Notes: a model not told the origin generated them from the sequence alone. A stretch of 64,000 nt of DNA from Lasioglossum baleicum (GCF_051020765.1 NC_134941.1:9300001-9364000); one strand, 5' to 3'; positions 13,387-25,600 are shown, counted from the first letter of the stretch. Numbers and translations are program-made.

Positions 13387-14145
13387 CTATGCTGAGGAAA
13401 TTGCTTGTATACGATAGTCGCTGAGGACGCGCCGCCATTTTACTTCTTTGGCATGCTAGATAATCAGGAAGATTGTAATTGCTATTATTAGAGCATGCAA
13501 TTTTATTCAGATCGATATGTTTGTTTAATGTTGAAATTAAAGAGGCATAATGTTTTGCAGCTTCGGTTAGATCAGGGTTAGGAATATTAATTATTAAAAG
13601 ATAACTGATTTTTACGCGAAATAACAATTTCTGTATTGGTTACAAGACTAAATATTTAAATCAAAATTTACTACTTCTCTCAATAACGTTATTAAGTTGA
13701 AGACACAATGTAACAGTACTTTAAATTGTCTGCATTTCCTCCTCCTGTTCACAAATGCATGGAATATGCATTCTGATTACTATACAAACAGCAATTGAGA
13801 CATAACGAGGACATTATTCTTTGAAATTCTTCAAACACTGACTCATAAACATAACATCTAACTTTATGAATTATTTACGACGTTACAGCATAATACAATA
13901 TTACTGAGAGCTGTAACCTTTGCATAATCTCAATAAAAGAATTTATCGCCTCTGATAATTACCACTTATTGCACTTTCTACACATTAAATCATTGTTCAA
14001 TTCGCATAAAATCCACGGTCCTCGTGTAATTTAGATTATCCGTAAAAAATCACAGACGCACTTCAAATACCATTACATGTGCTAAATCCCATTGCAAAAG
14101 GTTCAGATAGTTTAACAATCAACCTACCAGCCTTAAAAGTAACTA

Positions 14146-14549
14146 CACTCAGTAAAATAAGTCGAATAAATCGATTGACATACACACGAGCTACAAGCGG
14201 TTAAAATAGGTGAAAATCGTAGTTCTACGCGGACTTTTGATCAGTTTCTTCTTTTTTTTCTTGCGTCAACCGATTTCGATGAAATTTCCAGCGGGTGTGT
14301 AACTACTATAGATCTACAAAACATATATTCTAAATTTTTATTAATGGCCCACATAAGAAAGTTCTAAAAAGTGCCTTTTTTTATTTTTGCATGCAACCTT
14401 GTAAATTGCAATTTTTAGAAGATATTTTTTGCACATCATTTAGTAAACCAATGCTTCTAATTGCTTATAAAACATCAGGTTATTTGGTATAATTATAGAA
14501 AAGTTATTCTGTTTTAAAGGGTGTAAGGAGACTTATATTTTATTGAGTG
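14146..14549. mobile_element. Tc1/mariner-type MITE, CACTCAGTAAAATAAG family, longer copy
   Basis: The element is bounded by TA, with ends CACTCAGTAAAATAAGTC and GACTTATATTTTATTGAGTG. It contains CCGATTTCGATGAAATTTCC and a TTAGTAAACCAATGCTTCTA block. A deleted copy lies at 52166-52412. Confidence 0.8.
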
Positions 14550-15315
14550 TAGTACACGTTCCCTTATAAAAATGACAAGATTCATTTTATTTAGACTTTG
14601 TGCGGCTCCTATTGTAATACGTGAACTACTAAAGATATCTATACAATCGTTTCTCATGAGATCAGTTTTATTATTTCTCTAAATGTAAAATGAAAAACCT
14701 GGTTGATAGGTTTAGTGTTAAATAATGTGTCTTCGTCCAAATTGTTCTAAAAATTGCGCAAAGTATAAGCGAATTCAATTTTTATGAAAGAACATATGGC
14801 AATGTTGTGCTCGGTACGGTCAGTGTTAATACTCGTGCATCTAATGGCAATCGTTGCCTAATGTGCATCACCTCCCCTCCTCCCTTTTCCGATGTCTCGT
14901 TACCTTTCTCTAGAACCGCCTCATCATCGCGATTCAACCACGGCTAGTGATTACCAGGCTAGCGTGATGTTAACGAGCCACGTGCCGCGTCATTGGCATG
15001 CACAGCTCAATCTTCAGCAAACCAGGCTTTTACAGAGTTTTCGCAATCCTAGTGTGTATCCCTACATGCACATATTTTGAAAAATATGCAAGGCAGGGAT
15101 CCGCGGGACTTCGGTATCGCTGGATCATTTGTCTTACCGCAATCGCCGCCGCACATAATAATGCAGAAGGGTTGCGGTCTCTCGGTTGCTCGGAACAAAG
15201 GAGAACATTGTTCTCGAATTCTCTCCTCTCCTTTTACGATTCTGCGTGCATTTTCATCCGTAAATTGCTTTGGATGTGTCTGAGAAATTTTTTGGTGCAA
15301 ACATACATATATATA

Positions 15316-15918
15316 CACTAACAAGCATAACTGATTCAACACACTTTAAATCAGAATACCTTTTTCATGAATGGACCAAACGACTTCAATTTCTCTGCAA
15401 GGCTAGAAGAATTAGTTTAGTAAATGACGTCTGAAAAATATTTTGAAAAAATGCATTTGGTCGGAATTGCAAAAAAAAATAGTAAAAATTGATTTTTACT
15501 ACTTTTTTAGCTGGGACAATAACGAAAATTTAAAAGATGTTATAAACGAGTTATAAACGATCAAAAGTGGTAAAAAGACCGAAAATCTTGAAAAATTGCA
15601 ATTTTTACCACTTTTGATCGTTTATAGCTCGTAAACCAATTAACCGATTCAATGAAATTTTCAGAGCGTATATCATTTATACGAGTTGACCAACCCCTCT
15701 TCTAAATTTTCGTTATTGTCCCAGCTAAAAAAGTAGTAGAAATCAATGTTTACAATTTTTTTCGCAATTCCGACCAAATGCATTTTTTCAAAATATTTTT
15801 TAGACGCCATTTACCAAACTAATTCTTCTAGCCTTACAGAGAAATTGAAGTCGTTTGGTCCATTCATGAAAAGGTTATTCTGATTTAAAGTGTGTTGAAT
15901 CAGTTATGCTCGTTAGTT
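15316..15918. mobile_element. Near-complete palindromic MITE, Tc1/mariner-like
   Basis: The two halves are inverted copies over almost their whole length. The left half starts CACTAACAAGCATAACTG and the right half ends CAGTTATGCTCGTTAG, flanked by TA. The paired blocks include CATTTGGTCGGAATTGC and GATCAAAAGTGGTAAAAA. It carries the GATTCAATGAAATTTTCAG core seen in its neighbours. Confidence 0.82.
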
Positions 15919-16865
15919 TATATGCACTTGTGACTGCACTGCATCTTATTGCAAAAGGAAATTGTTTTGGCGTCACGTCTTACAAAACGATTAGTGTTAA
16001 CTCTTTTTATTACTAGGACTAATTGGATCTATGAATTGCATCAATTTTTTTCTGAAACACTTTAATACGTACGAAAATGCATAAACTGCGCTCATGAATA
16101 AAATGCAGACCTTTATGCATAATCAAATTTTCTAAACACTGGGGATAACCTGTTTCAATTCAGCACACATTATGCACCGTAAAATGTATTGAATGTATCT
16201 CGGAAGTTCCTAGCTGCAGTAATCTGCATAACATGCACTCGTGATTAAGCTGTGCAATCTTCATGCAATACGAAATTTTCTTTGTGCGTTGTTGGAAAAG
16301 AATAGCGTTAACCTTTTCCTCTGCAGCGTCCACTTAACGAATTAATTATCTCGACTTTTTTGGTGCATTCCTGTTGATCAATATACATATTGTGTATTTA
16401 TGGACTAACCTAATGTCATGCAAAATCAAACATCATCGGTATTGGAATAGACCTTTTTGCGAGTTGTCAACTTGATCCATCAACTGCCTCGACTTTTTCC
16501 GAGAACTCCTTAGGTATGCTAATGCACGGTGCATCCTTATGCAAAAACAAACTTTTTTGTTACCGTTTGAAAACACCAAAACGAACGATTTGCATAAACG
16601 ATTTCCATAAAATACAGAACGTTAAACATATATACTGAGTTTTAAAGATAAAAATAGTGGATATAATTATCTGGAATTATCAGAAACTTTGCCAATTCTT
16701 TTGCTTTAAAATTAAAATACCAGCGAAGAGAAGGGATGGAATGAAAAAGACGTTTTTGTTTCGGATAAGATTAGCCAAACAATCAAAGAACAATTCTAGT
16801 CCTATCTGATGATGTTTGAAAAATTTAGTTTTCTTAAAAAATAAGATGAACGTGTGTTCGAGATA

Positions 16866-17537
16866 CAGTTACTCGAATTAATATTCGGACGCTCTAAAAA
16901 AGACGATAACTTTTTTAATATTGTACTAAGTATACGATTTGAACTTTTCTAGGAAGCTGAAGCAATTAGCTCACTACAGGATGTCAAATCTTCTTTTTAA
17001 ATGGCATTTGATCGGAATTTTAGAAAAAATACTAAAAGTTGCATTCTACAACTTTTTTATGTGGGCCTATATTGAAAATCTAAAAAGTACGTTTTGTAGG
17101 TCTGTGTCAATTATATGCACTGTTGAAAGTTTCGTCGAAATCGGTTGATGCGGGAAATAATTACAGGCATTGAAAGATGTAAGAATTCTTAGGGGAGTAT
17201 AGGCAGAAAATCGTAAAAATCTGCAATTTTTACCATCTTGAAACGTTTATAGCTCATTGTAACGTCGACCGATTTTCACGAAATTTTCAGAATATGTTTA
17301 ATTCACACAGATCTACAAAACGAGTCAATATAGGCCCATATAAAAAAGTAGTAAAATGCAACTTTTAGTATTTTTTCTACAATTCCGATGAATTGCAATG
17401 TTTGACAAAATTTCTTTTCACATCCTGTAGTAAACAAATTGCTCTAGCTTCGCAAAACAGTTCAAATCGTATAGAGTACAATATTAAAAGAGTTATCGTC
17501 TTTTTTTAGAGTGTCCGAATATTAATTGGAGTAACTG
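16866..17537. mobile_element. Tc1/mariner-type palindromic MITE
   Basis: This 672-bp element between TA dinucleotides has ends CAGTTACTCGAATTAATATT and AATATTAATTGGAGTAACTG. The interior has inverted GTGGGCCTATATTG and CAATATAGGCCCATAT blocks and the CCGATTTTCACGAAATTTTC core. No transposase is present. Confidence 0.85.
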
Positions 17538-17752
17538 TATACAAAATTTAAAAATGGTTAAAATGTAACCATTACGACACTTGCAATTGACAATAAAATT
17601 GTTCGACCTCAATCTTCCAGACATAATAAGTCCCTGATAATCATGCTCAGCATGCACAATATGTCGACTGCTTAGAGGCAGCTGTCAGATTGTACAATTA
17701 GGTCAACAAAAAGAAAGACACGTTAGAGGACGGTCTGGGCAGTCGCTGAAGA

Positions 17753-18668
17753 AATGGCACTGACTGCAATTTCCTCGATAATACAAGGTGAACCATTGTT
17801 CGTGGCTCAAGATCACGTTTACGTAACACGCATCATAAAACTGTGCCAGGAGCAGAGGTGGGCATTAATCGATATTATGATTTTAATCATGATTGATTGA
17901 TTAATGTGTACGATTAAAAAAGAAATCATCGAAAAATCGACGGTTGGATCAATCGATTGATGAAGTTAATCGTCAATCGTTGATTAAAAGAAGAAATCAA
18001 TGAAAAATCGACGATTGGATCAATCGATTGATGAAGTTAATCGTCAATCGTTTATTAAAAAAAGAAATCATCGAAAGAAAAACATAAAAGCACGTAAACA
18101 GAGTTTATATCATAGACCAAATGACAATACGCCTAAACTCAGTTTATATTTTTGTCAGTATTCACATACAGTTTTGATTCCGTATTTCATTTCGAAATTT
18201 CAGCAGTAAATCATTAATCAACTATCCGATTGACGATTATAATTGAAAGGAATGTAATCGTTAATCACAATTAACGACTAAAGTAGAAATTTAATCGTTA
18301 AACGGCAATTAACGATTAACAAGTATTTAATCGTTAACCGCAATTAACGACTAACAAGTATTTAATCGTTAACGGCAATTAACAACTAGGCTAGGAGATT
18401 AATTGTCAATTGCGATTAATGATTGAAGTAGAAAAGTCGTCAATCGTTCATTTAATTTTTGCTCAACCCTGAATGACACTGACTGCAATTTCCTCGATAA
18501 TACAAGGTGAACCATCGTTCGTGGTTCAAGATCACGTTTACGTAACACGCATCGTAAAACTGTGCCAGGAGCAGAGATGGGCATTAATCGATTATGATTT
18601 TAATCATGATTCATTGATTGTGTACGATTAAAAAAAGAAATCATCGAAAAATAAAAGTGTGCCAGGAG
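17753..18668. mobile_element. hAT-type MITE (17853-18471) with a partial tandem copy carrying host flank
   Basis: The first copy starts CAGAGGTGGGCATTAATC after GCCAGGAG (17845-17852) and ends GCTCAACCCTG at 18471. The about 100 host bases before it (from 17753) are then repeated at 18472-18571, followed by a second, 3'-deleted element and GCCAGGAG at 18661-18668. Internal short repeats use AATCGTTAA and CAATCGATTGATGAAG words. It has no coding capacity. Confidence 0.75.
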
Positions 18669-18715
18669 ACACGAATAATAAGTGCATCGGTCTAATAATA
18701 TTAAAATTTTTATAT

Positions 18716-19372
18716 TAAAAAATTTAATATACCACGTTTTTAAGACGTACTAAAAAAGTATAAAATAATTTTTCCTAGCCCCACGTACAGATTCCTAACT
18801 CCATACAGTCCTGAAAATTTGTGATTGTGAATTTTTAATAGCTATGAAAATACTTGCAAGATTTAAAACGAAAAACGTGGGGCGCATGCAGTAGACAACT
18901 GATGCATGAATAATTCACCTAAGTCACTAACAATTTTATTGCACTGCAAATGATATGAACTGTTGTGCGAGTTTTCTCAACGGCAGCTAGTCTCTACACT
19001 CCTTACTCATTATTAACCTTATATTTTCATATCTATTAAAAATTCACAAACACAAATTTTCAGGACTATCTGTATGGGGCTAGGAAAAATTATTTTATAC
19101 TTTTTAATCCAACTTAAAAACGTGGTAAAAAATTCTTTTTTATGTAAATAATTATTTTCTTGTGTGTGTAAAATTTCGAGCCATATCTCGTACGGAACTC
19201 TAACCCTAACGAACAGACAGTCAAGAAAACGAGTTACTATTGCATTGTCATCCAGTTCTGAGCTATGTTTAAAGTTTCAAGTCCCTAGCTCATCGCGAAG
19301 TTAGTTTAAAATCGATTTTTTTGAACCGAACAGACAGACGAGAAAGCGAGTCAATAAAAACGTGGTAAAATG
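18716..19372. mobile_element. Composite foldback element sharing termini and module with 550-1340
   Basis: The left arm, from ACCACGTTTTTAAGACG, is inverted near 19035-19130 around an unrelated core. It is followed by the GCATTGTCATCCAGTTCTGA module and a final AAAAACGTGGTAAAATGG. The arms share the ACTAAAAAAGTATAAAATAA motif with the other foldbacks. Confidence 0.7.
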
Positions 19373-20353
19373 GCACCTCGCACCAACGACCGCTATTTAT
19401 TAAACTAAATTTAGAAATCAATCTGAGAATAAACGGAAAATCAAGTTGTATAGCTAAACTGCTCTTCCGTGCAATGCATCAATCAGATTCAACCGAGCGA
19501 TCGCTCCACGATCATTTAGTCATTTATCCGATTGAGCAAAACAAGTATAAAACCGGATACCCCGATAAAAACTTGTGACTTCGCAACAAAGTAGCCATCG
19601 AGTCATTACTCAAAGTAATGTCACACGAAGATTAAAACGCGTGCAATTATTTAATCAATAAACGACGCCGGCTTCTGTCTATGACGTCTCCCGACTCGGG
19701 AGACGGTTTATGTAACAAATCGTTTGCATGAAATGAAAATATGGACTATTACGGTTGAACTTGAAAGAATTTAAATACACACAGATTATATTATTGATGA
19801 GCCGTTTTTCATAATTTATATATTCGTTAACTCTTCGATTCAAACAGGTTTTAATAATCAGCAAGCTGCACTCGATTCGAAAGAAAGTGGGTTCTATGTT
19901 GGTTAACTTAATCTATATTCTTTAATCGCTGAAATATTCAGTAATATATTCGCGACTTCCTCTTATTAGCGATATTATTCATTAGCATGAATAACTGGAG
20001 CATGGGCAAATCAAATGAGTCAGACGCCTACATATAAAGGTTTAGTGATCTGCGTTAGTTCATAACGTTGCAAAAACAAGAATGTCTGCGACGAAGTTGC
20101 ATCCGTAAGCAAAACGTTATCAAGTGCAACACGAGAACAGATTAAAGATCACTCACAACAAATACTCGAACAGTAATTCTGTCAAATAAAAAACTAGCAT
20201 TTTTTCCCGTGTGAAAATTTTAAAACAAAATTCCATAAAGTATTTCATTCAAGATTATGAAACATAAATGTATTTTCTTGAATATTCTTAAAACAGAACA
20301 AAATTTTGCTTCCCCTTTCACAGTAACACTATCTCATACTACGGTGTTACCTG

Positions 20354-20584
20354 CAGGGCCCGCTCTAGGGGACATTTGTCCGGGGCGCCATTTTGGCTGT
20401 ATAAGAGTGACAAAAATATTGAAGTGTTAAATACCCAATTAATCGAAAATTTGCTTTTATTAAAATTTAAATAAAATGATTTGATTTTTATTGAAAATAA
20501 AAAATATGTACCTGTACTTAAAAAATATATATGTATATATTCTTAAGGGGCGGCAATTTGTCGTAACCACTAGAGCGGGCGCTG
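20354..20584. mobile_element. hAT-type MITE upstream of the ABCG gene
   Basis: This 231-bp element has termini CAGGGCCCGCTCTAG and CTAGAGCGGGCGCTG, flanked by GTTACCTG and CTTACCTG (8 bp, one mismatch). The terminal CAGGG and 8-bp duplication place it in hAT. The interior is AT-rich and non-coding. Confidence 0.85.
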
Positions 20585-21125
20585 CTTACCTGTTACTTGA
20601 AAAAATATTGTAAACTGTTCTCATCCGAATCTCTAAAGAACTCAGCATTGAAAATCTTCTTCCAGACACGCAGGAAGTATCGAAGCTCCGCTAGCCCTGA
20701 CAGTCTGCGACCGATAACTCCGAACAGAACAGCGACCCCGAACTCCATTAGGCGAGACGTCATTCGAAGCAGAGGATTAAGAAAAAACAGCCGATTATTA
20801 CGTCTACTAGCATTCTTCGCGTGGACTATCGCTTGCGCAAGCGTCTCGGGCTAAAGCAGCTGACCCAAAGACGACAAAATTCAACGACCAATTATAACCA
20901 AAAAGAATCATCTGAAACCGGAGATGCGGATGAAGCAGTCAACTCAGGCAAGGAACAACCCCGTAATCCCAGACCTCAGCAACTATCTGGCCGAGATGTG
21001 ATGCTAATCAGCAGCTTCCAACAAAGATTCCAGCGAATCAGCTTTCAGCAGAAATTTCCAGCTAGGTCTTCAATGACTCTGTCAGCGGCTGACCCCGTTT
21101 AGTTCGCCCATAACGCGGTTGGCAA

Positions 21126-21144
21126 CGATAAGATACATTTATCG
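21126..21144. promoter_or_regulatory. Inverted GATA-motif cluster upstream of the ABCG start
   Basis: An inverted pair, CGATAAG and TTATCG, sits about 85 bases before the ABCG start codon. GATA factors drive many insect gut and fat-body transporter genes, so this could be a binding site in the promoter or leader. It is a short motif match only. Confidence 0.25.
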
Positions 21145-21228
21145 TAGCGACAGCTCGAAAGACAGAGACGTGGAAGGAAGATCAGCGCGAAACAATCGGC
21201 ACGGTCAGAGACGGTTCATTAGGCTACG

Positions 21229-23028
21229 ATGACTGCGTGTACTCAGCGTGTGGTGTTGGTGAACCTGCCGAAGTCTCACGCGGTCGACATCGAATTCTGT
21301 GACGTGAGCTATGCGACCCGGAGGGGATTTCGGGGTCCGAAGAAGGAGATCTTGAAGGGAGTGAACGGGAGCTTCAGGTCGGGAGAACTGTCGGCCATCA
21401 TGGGTCCATCAGGAGCTGGGAAGTCGACGTTGCTAAACATTCTGACAGGGTTCGAAGGAGGTGACTGGAAGGGGGAGATACAGTACACGGGCAAGGAAGG
21501 GAAACAGACTTGGAGGGAGTACAAGAAGCATAGCTGCTACATCCAACAAGATGACAATCTGCACCCTCTGTTCTCGGTGAAGGAGGCGATGCGAATAGCA
21601 GCGGACCTGAAGATTGGCAGTAGTCTGAGCGATAAAGCGAAGGATATGTTGATAGACGACGTGCTGGACAACCTGGACTTGACCAAGGCCAAAGAGACAA
21701 AATGCGGCACGCTGAGTGGCGGGCAGAAAAAGAGGCTCAGCATCGCGCTAGAACTGATAGACAATCCCCCGGTGATGTTCCTGGATGAGCCAACGACTGG
21801 TCTCGATGCCCTGTCCTCTCACCAGTGTATCTGCTTGCTGCAAAGCCTGGCGAAAGCCGGCAGGACCATCATCTGCACTATCCACCAGCCCAGCGCCGCC
21901 GTCTTCGAGATGTTCGACAACGTGTACCTGTTGGTGGACGGCAGGTGTGTCTACGACGGCGCCACGAAGAACACGATCGACTTCTTCAACGGCGTGGGCC
22001 TGCAGTGTCCTCAGTACCACAACCCCGCTGACTTCATGATAGAAGTAGTTAGCGGGGAGTATGGCAACTACATCGACCAGCTGGAGAAGCTGGCCAGCAA
22101 TGGTGACTGCTGGAAAACGCCGACTGCGGAAAAGGGGGAGTCCCAGGAGAATTGCTACTTCAAGGAGGACAAGGCTACCGTGCTGATCCAGGCGCCCACT
22201 GAGATGGAGAGATTCTTCGTGCTGTTGAAACGCTGCATGGTGCAGCTGTTCCGCGATTGGACGGTCACCCATCTGAAGTTTGTGCTGCACATCTGTGTTG
22301 GGATTCTTCTGGGTCTGCTATTCACAGACTGCGGACAGGACGGGAGTAAGACCATCAGCAATGTGGCGTTTCTGTTGGTCAGCTCCGTGTATACTTGCTA
22401 TACCAGCATGATGCCCGCGGTCCTCAGGTTCCCCTCCGAGTTCCCCACGCTGAAGAAGGAGAAGTTCAACAACTGGTACGAGCTGAGGACGTACTACGCG
22501 GCTACCATCATCTGCACTCTGCCTCTGCAGATCGTCTTCACCTTCGCGTACTGCTCAGTGGCATATTTTCTGAGCTACCAGCCCCTGGAAACCAACAGGT
22601 TCTTCATGTTCCTTCTCGTGTCGGTCCTCACCGCTCTCATCGCTGAAAGTTATGGTGTCCTGATCGGAACGCTGTTGAATCCTGTTAACGGGACATTCAC
22701 CGCAGCCATCACCACCTGCGCGTTTCTGGTTCTTGCAGGGTTCTTGGCTCTCTATAACCACATGCCGATCTTTCTTTATTACCTCAGCTACGTCAGCTAC
22801 TTAAAGTACTCCGTCCATGCCAGCGTGGTCGCCATGTATGGGTTTGATCGAGAAAAGCTCGACTGCACCAAAATGTACTGTCACTACAGGATGCCCAAAA
22901 CTATTTTGGAGGAGCTTTCGATGTCCGATGGCAGGTTCTGGTTCGATGTTACTGTCCTCGTCTGTAACTTCATCATCTTCAGGTTCGCCGCGTACTGCAC
23001 GCTCAAGAAGAAGCTCTCTTCCGCTTGA
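21229..23028 (+). CDS. ABCG half-transporter, ABCG1/ABCG4-like, single uninterrupted reading frame
   Basis: This 599-residue protein has the ABCG order: nucleotide-binding domain first, then a six-helix membrane domain. Visible motifs are Walker A GPSGAGKST (59-67), Q-loop glutamines near 106-107, signature LSGGQ (162-166), Walker B VMFLDEP (182-188) and the H-loop histidine of CTIHQPSA (219). Hydrophobic segments lie near 350-366, 378-395, 421-449, 457-482, 491-509 and 572-591, with a Cys-containing loop (545-551) before the last helix as in ABCG1/4. The family dimerises and exports sterols or other lipids; the substrate here is unknown. The N-terminal LPKSHAVDIEF matches the start of ABCG1/4-type proteins, so the start at 21229 (A at -3) looks right. 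The gene has no intron, which is unusual for an insect ABCG gene; it could be an old retrocopy or a naturally single-exon paralogue. It is clearly GC-richer than its flanks, and no frameshift or missing catalytic residue is seen. Confidence 0.95.
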   Translation: MTACTQRVVLVNLPKSHAVDIEFCDVSYATRRGFRGPKKEILKGVNGSFRSGELSAIMGPSGAGKSTLLNILTGFEGGDWKGEIQYTGKEGKQTWREYKKHSCYIQQDDNLHPLFSVKEAMRIAADLKIGSSLSDKAKDMLIDDVLDNLDLTKAKETKCGTLSGGQKKRLSIALELIDNPPVMFLDEPTTGLDALSSHQCICLLQSLAKAGRTIICTIHQPSAAVFEMFDNVYLLVDGRCVYDGATKNTIDFFNGVGLQCPQYHNPADFMIEVVSGEYGNYIDQLEKLASNGDCWKTPTAEKGESQENCYFKEDKATVLIQAPTEMERFFVLLKRCMVQLFRDWTVTHLKFVLHICVGILLGLLFTDCGQDGSKTISNVAFLLVSSVYTCYTSMMPAVLRFPSEFPTLKKEKFNNWYELRTYYAATIICTLPLQIVFTFAYCSVAYFLSYQPLETNRFFMFLLVSVLTALIAESYGVLIGTLLNPVNGTFTAAITTCAFLVLAGFLALYNHMPIFLYYLSYVSYLKYSVHASVVAMYGFDREKLDCTKMYCHYRMPKTILEELSMSDGRFWFDVTVLVCNFIIFRFAAYCTLKKKLSSA

Positions 23029-23099
23029 TGAAGGGGATAGGTGACTGTGGTTGTGTGCAGTTAGACAAACTCATTGTCAGTGGTCTTTCTAGGTTGTTT

Positions 23100-25600
23100 G
23101 TTCGAGGATGAGCAGTGGCAAGTGTTTTATTAGGCCTTCGTTCGAGTGAAGGCTTTAGTGACTCTTGGTTTGGGACATTTTTTCGCTTTCCTGGGAGAGA
23201 CGAACCGGTGAGAACGTCAAGACTGGACTAACGTTGCGGAAGTCGTCTTTTTGTTGCGCCGACTGCCTTTATTTGGTCAGAAACGATGCAGTTCTTGACT
23301 GTTTTGGCTAACCGAGATGGAGAGACTCCTCTAAGTTTCTTAAACCAATTGGTTATACGAATTGTGGACGAAATTTTAGTGAGTAAGCTAAAATTCAAAA
23401 GAAAATGATTCTTTCGCTAGACTAGAAAATAACAAGATGGCGGCGCTATGAAACGAAGACTTCGTTTTCTATGTAAAATAAAAAGATTTAAAATTTTTCG
23501 AGCAAGCCAAGGTAATCGACATCATTGGCAGAGACATTAAATACCCAATTAAAAGACGTTCGTTGTCCTATCACAATGACCTGTGATATTTTAATCAGAT
23601 AGGAGAGTTCAAACTGCAATTACTTAATTTACGTAACTTAATTGGAAAATAGCGAATTTAATAATTCTTGTCGTTTCTTTTCCTATCAAAATGGCCCCAG
23701 GTGTATCGATTTCGTGTGGGTATTTCTTCCGGCAACTATAGAAATACTAAAAGTAGTCCTGGACATGCCAATGGCGTATCATGGAAAACATTACCAAAGC
23801 TGACAACGGAAGAAAGGGGCCGATAGTATCAAGTGATCGTGTGAACCGTAACGCGATTGTATATTCATAATATTCATGATAAACCTAGGTTGATAGGTCA
23901 AATTTCCTGTGATCGGTTTTTGATTTCCATTGTGACAACAGTAACTTCCTCTGATTGTTGCGTGAAACAATCTTCCATTTTTCCTACCTTTTTTACATTG
24001 CAAATTTAACCTACATAGCAGCATTTTAAAACGAGTGTGATTCCGTGCCTTACCTGCGGGATTGCCTGGAAAATGTCCTGTCAACTGTTACCATATTTAC
24101 CATTTGATCAGTTTGTAAAATAAATTAAAAAATTGAGCGCGACAATTCAGTGGAAAAATTGTTCCACTATATCTACGCGTTCGTTTTTGTTTAAAAATTC
24201 ATTATCCATTGTATAATCGTCAGAAAAGGTTGATCAAACCACCCGAGCTTCACACATATACCGGGGTCAAATGTTTAGATGCATTCTCGTGCGTCCCCAA
24301 CGTGATTTGCTAATCGAGTTGTGAGAACGCTGAACTTACGTGTGCCGATTGCTCAATATCAATGTGAACGGGAAGTTCGGGCGAAAGGTGAATTCGATAA
24401 ATGCTCGTCGACGCATGCTGCTCAAAACCATCATCGGATCGTCGAAACCAACGATCGTCATCGACAATCCCATCTGAACTGGGATTTCATGCAGCAATAA
24501 TTCAAGTTCATTAATTATCACAATCCTCGCGTACAACCTTTCAGAGTTACGTGAAACACGATCGACTAACGTTAAGCGTTTTTTTCACATTGTAAATTTG
24601 TTTTTCAATAAAATTGCGTACCCTGATCGCTTTTGTTTATTTACATATCCAGGCATTTTTATTGGAAAGTGAGAGGTATGCTGGTTGTATGAGAAATATT
24701 TGATCGATTTTGTGTATATAGGGTTGCATAGTTTGGAGCAGCATGAATAGTTAGGGATATGTTCAGTTGACGAGATGATACGAGTGACTCAATTATTAAA
24801 AATTTCTTCTTCTGAGAAATGTTACTATACTCGAAATGTTTGCTGATTAATTTTGATCTATTCAACTTGACGTATTCCCACCCTTAATATTTTTTGAAGT
24901 TACGTTCCCAATTCCAAAGAAAATAAAATCTTTTAATACATCTAATAAAAATCCGATTACTATAATAACCGACGAAGGAAGACGGGAGAGGGAGATGGAT
25001 ACAAGTATCTTCAAGGATAAAATAAACATAAGATCCTTATAAAAACTCTTTCCACGTGAGAGCAATTTTTCTTAATATATAATCAATATAAATATTAAAA
25101 ATATTGACGGACATGACAAAACTAGGTACATTCCACGTTGGTTGTTCTAGCGTTAATTACGTATGTATTCAACATGATTCCTCTGGAACCTTATCGTTCC
25201 GGAGGGAAACAAGATCACTTATGGAATGAGCTAACGCTGCCAAGGTGTCTGGATGGAGTTCGACGTGTATAAACAAAAAGAGAAAAAAAAAGATATTAAA
25301 AAAGATTGTACAATTCGCGAAGCTCGTCAACTGAACACATGCATGCCCAAAAACCGATCGACGCTCGATTCGGAAAGATCGGTTTGCTCGTGTGAGAAGA
25401 AAATACGTGGTGGCGATAGAGAAAAATCAATGAAGACCTGCGGTCGTTCCTGAAAACGTTGAAAATTCTGTATTACAAACATCCATCGGTCGACGACATT
25501 TGCAGATGCTTTACAGCTGAACGAACTCCGATTAGGGTAACCGGCGAGAGCACCCGCGAGAGTTAATCGAAATAAAACAGGTGTACATCTTATCCGCTAA
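23100..25600. other. Intergenic DNA downstream of the ABCG gene
   Basis: No reading frame here resembles a gene. The first few hundred bases are probably the ABCG 3' UTR. Confidence 0.45.
23477..23482 (+). terminator. Candidate polyadenylation signal AATAAA of the ABCG gene
   Basis: This is a canonical AATAAA about 450 bases after the ABCG stop codon. Other hexamers lie further downstream (for example near 24118), so the exact 3' end is not fixed. Confidence 0.35.

Noticed and set aside
20597..21102. Two overlapping frames (85 and 93 codons) upstream of the ABCG gene
   Set aside because: No family resemblance or convincing splice sites joining them to the ABCG frame, whose N-terminus already matches the family; more likely leader or upstream sequence.
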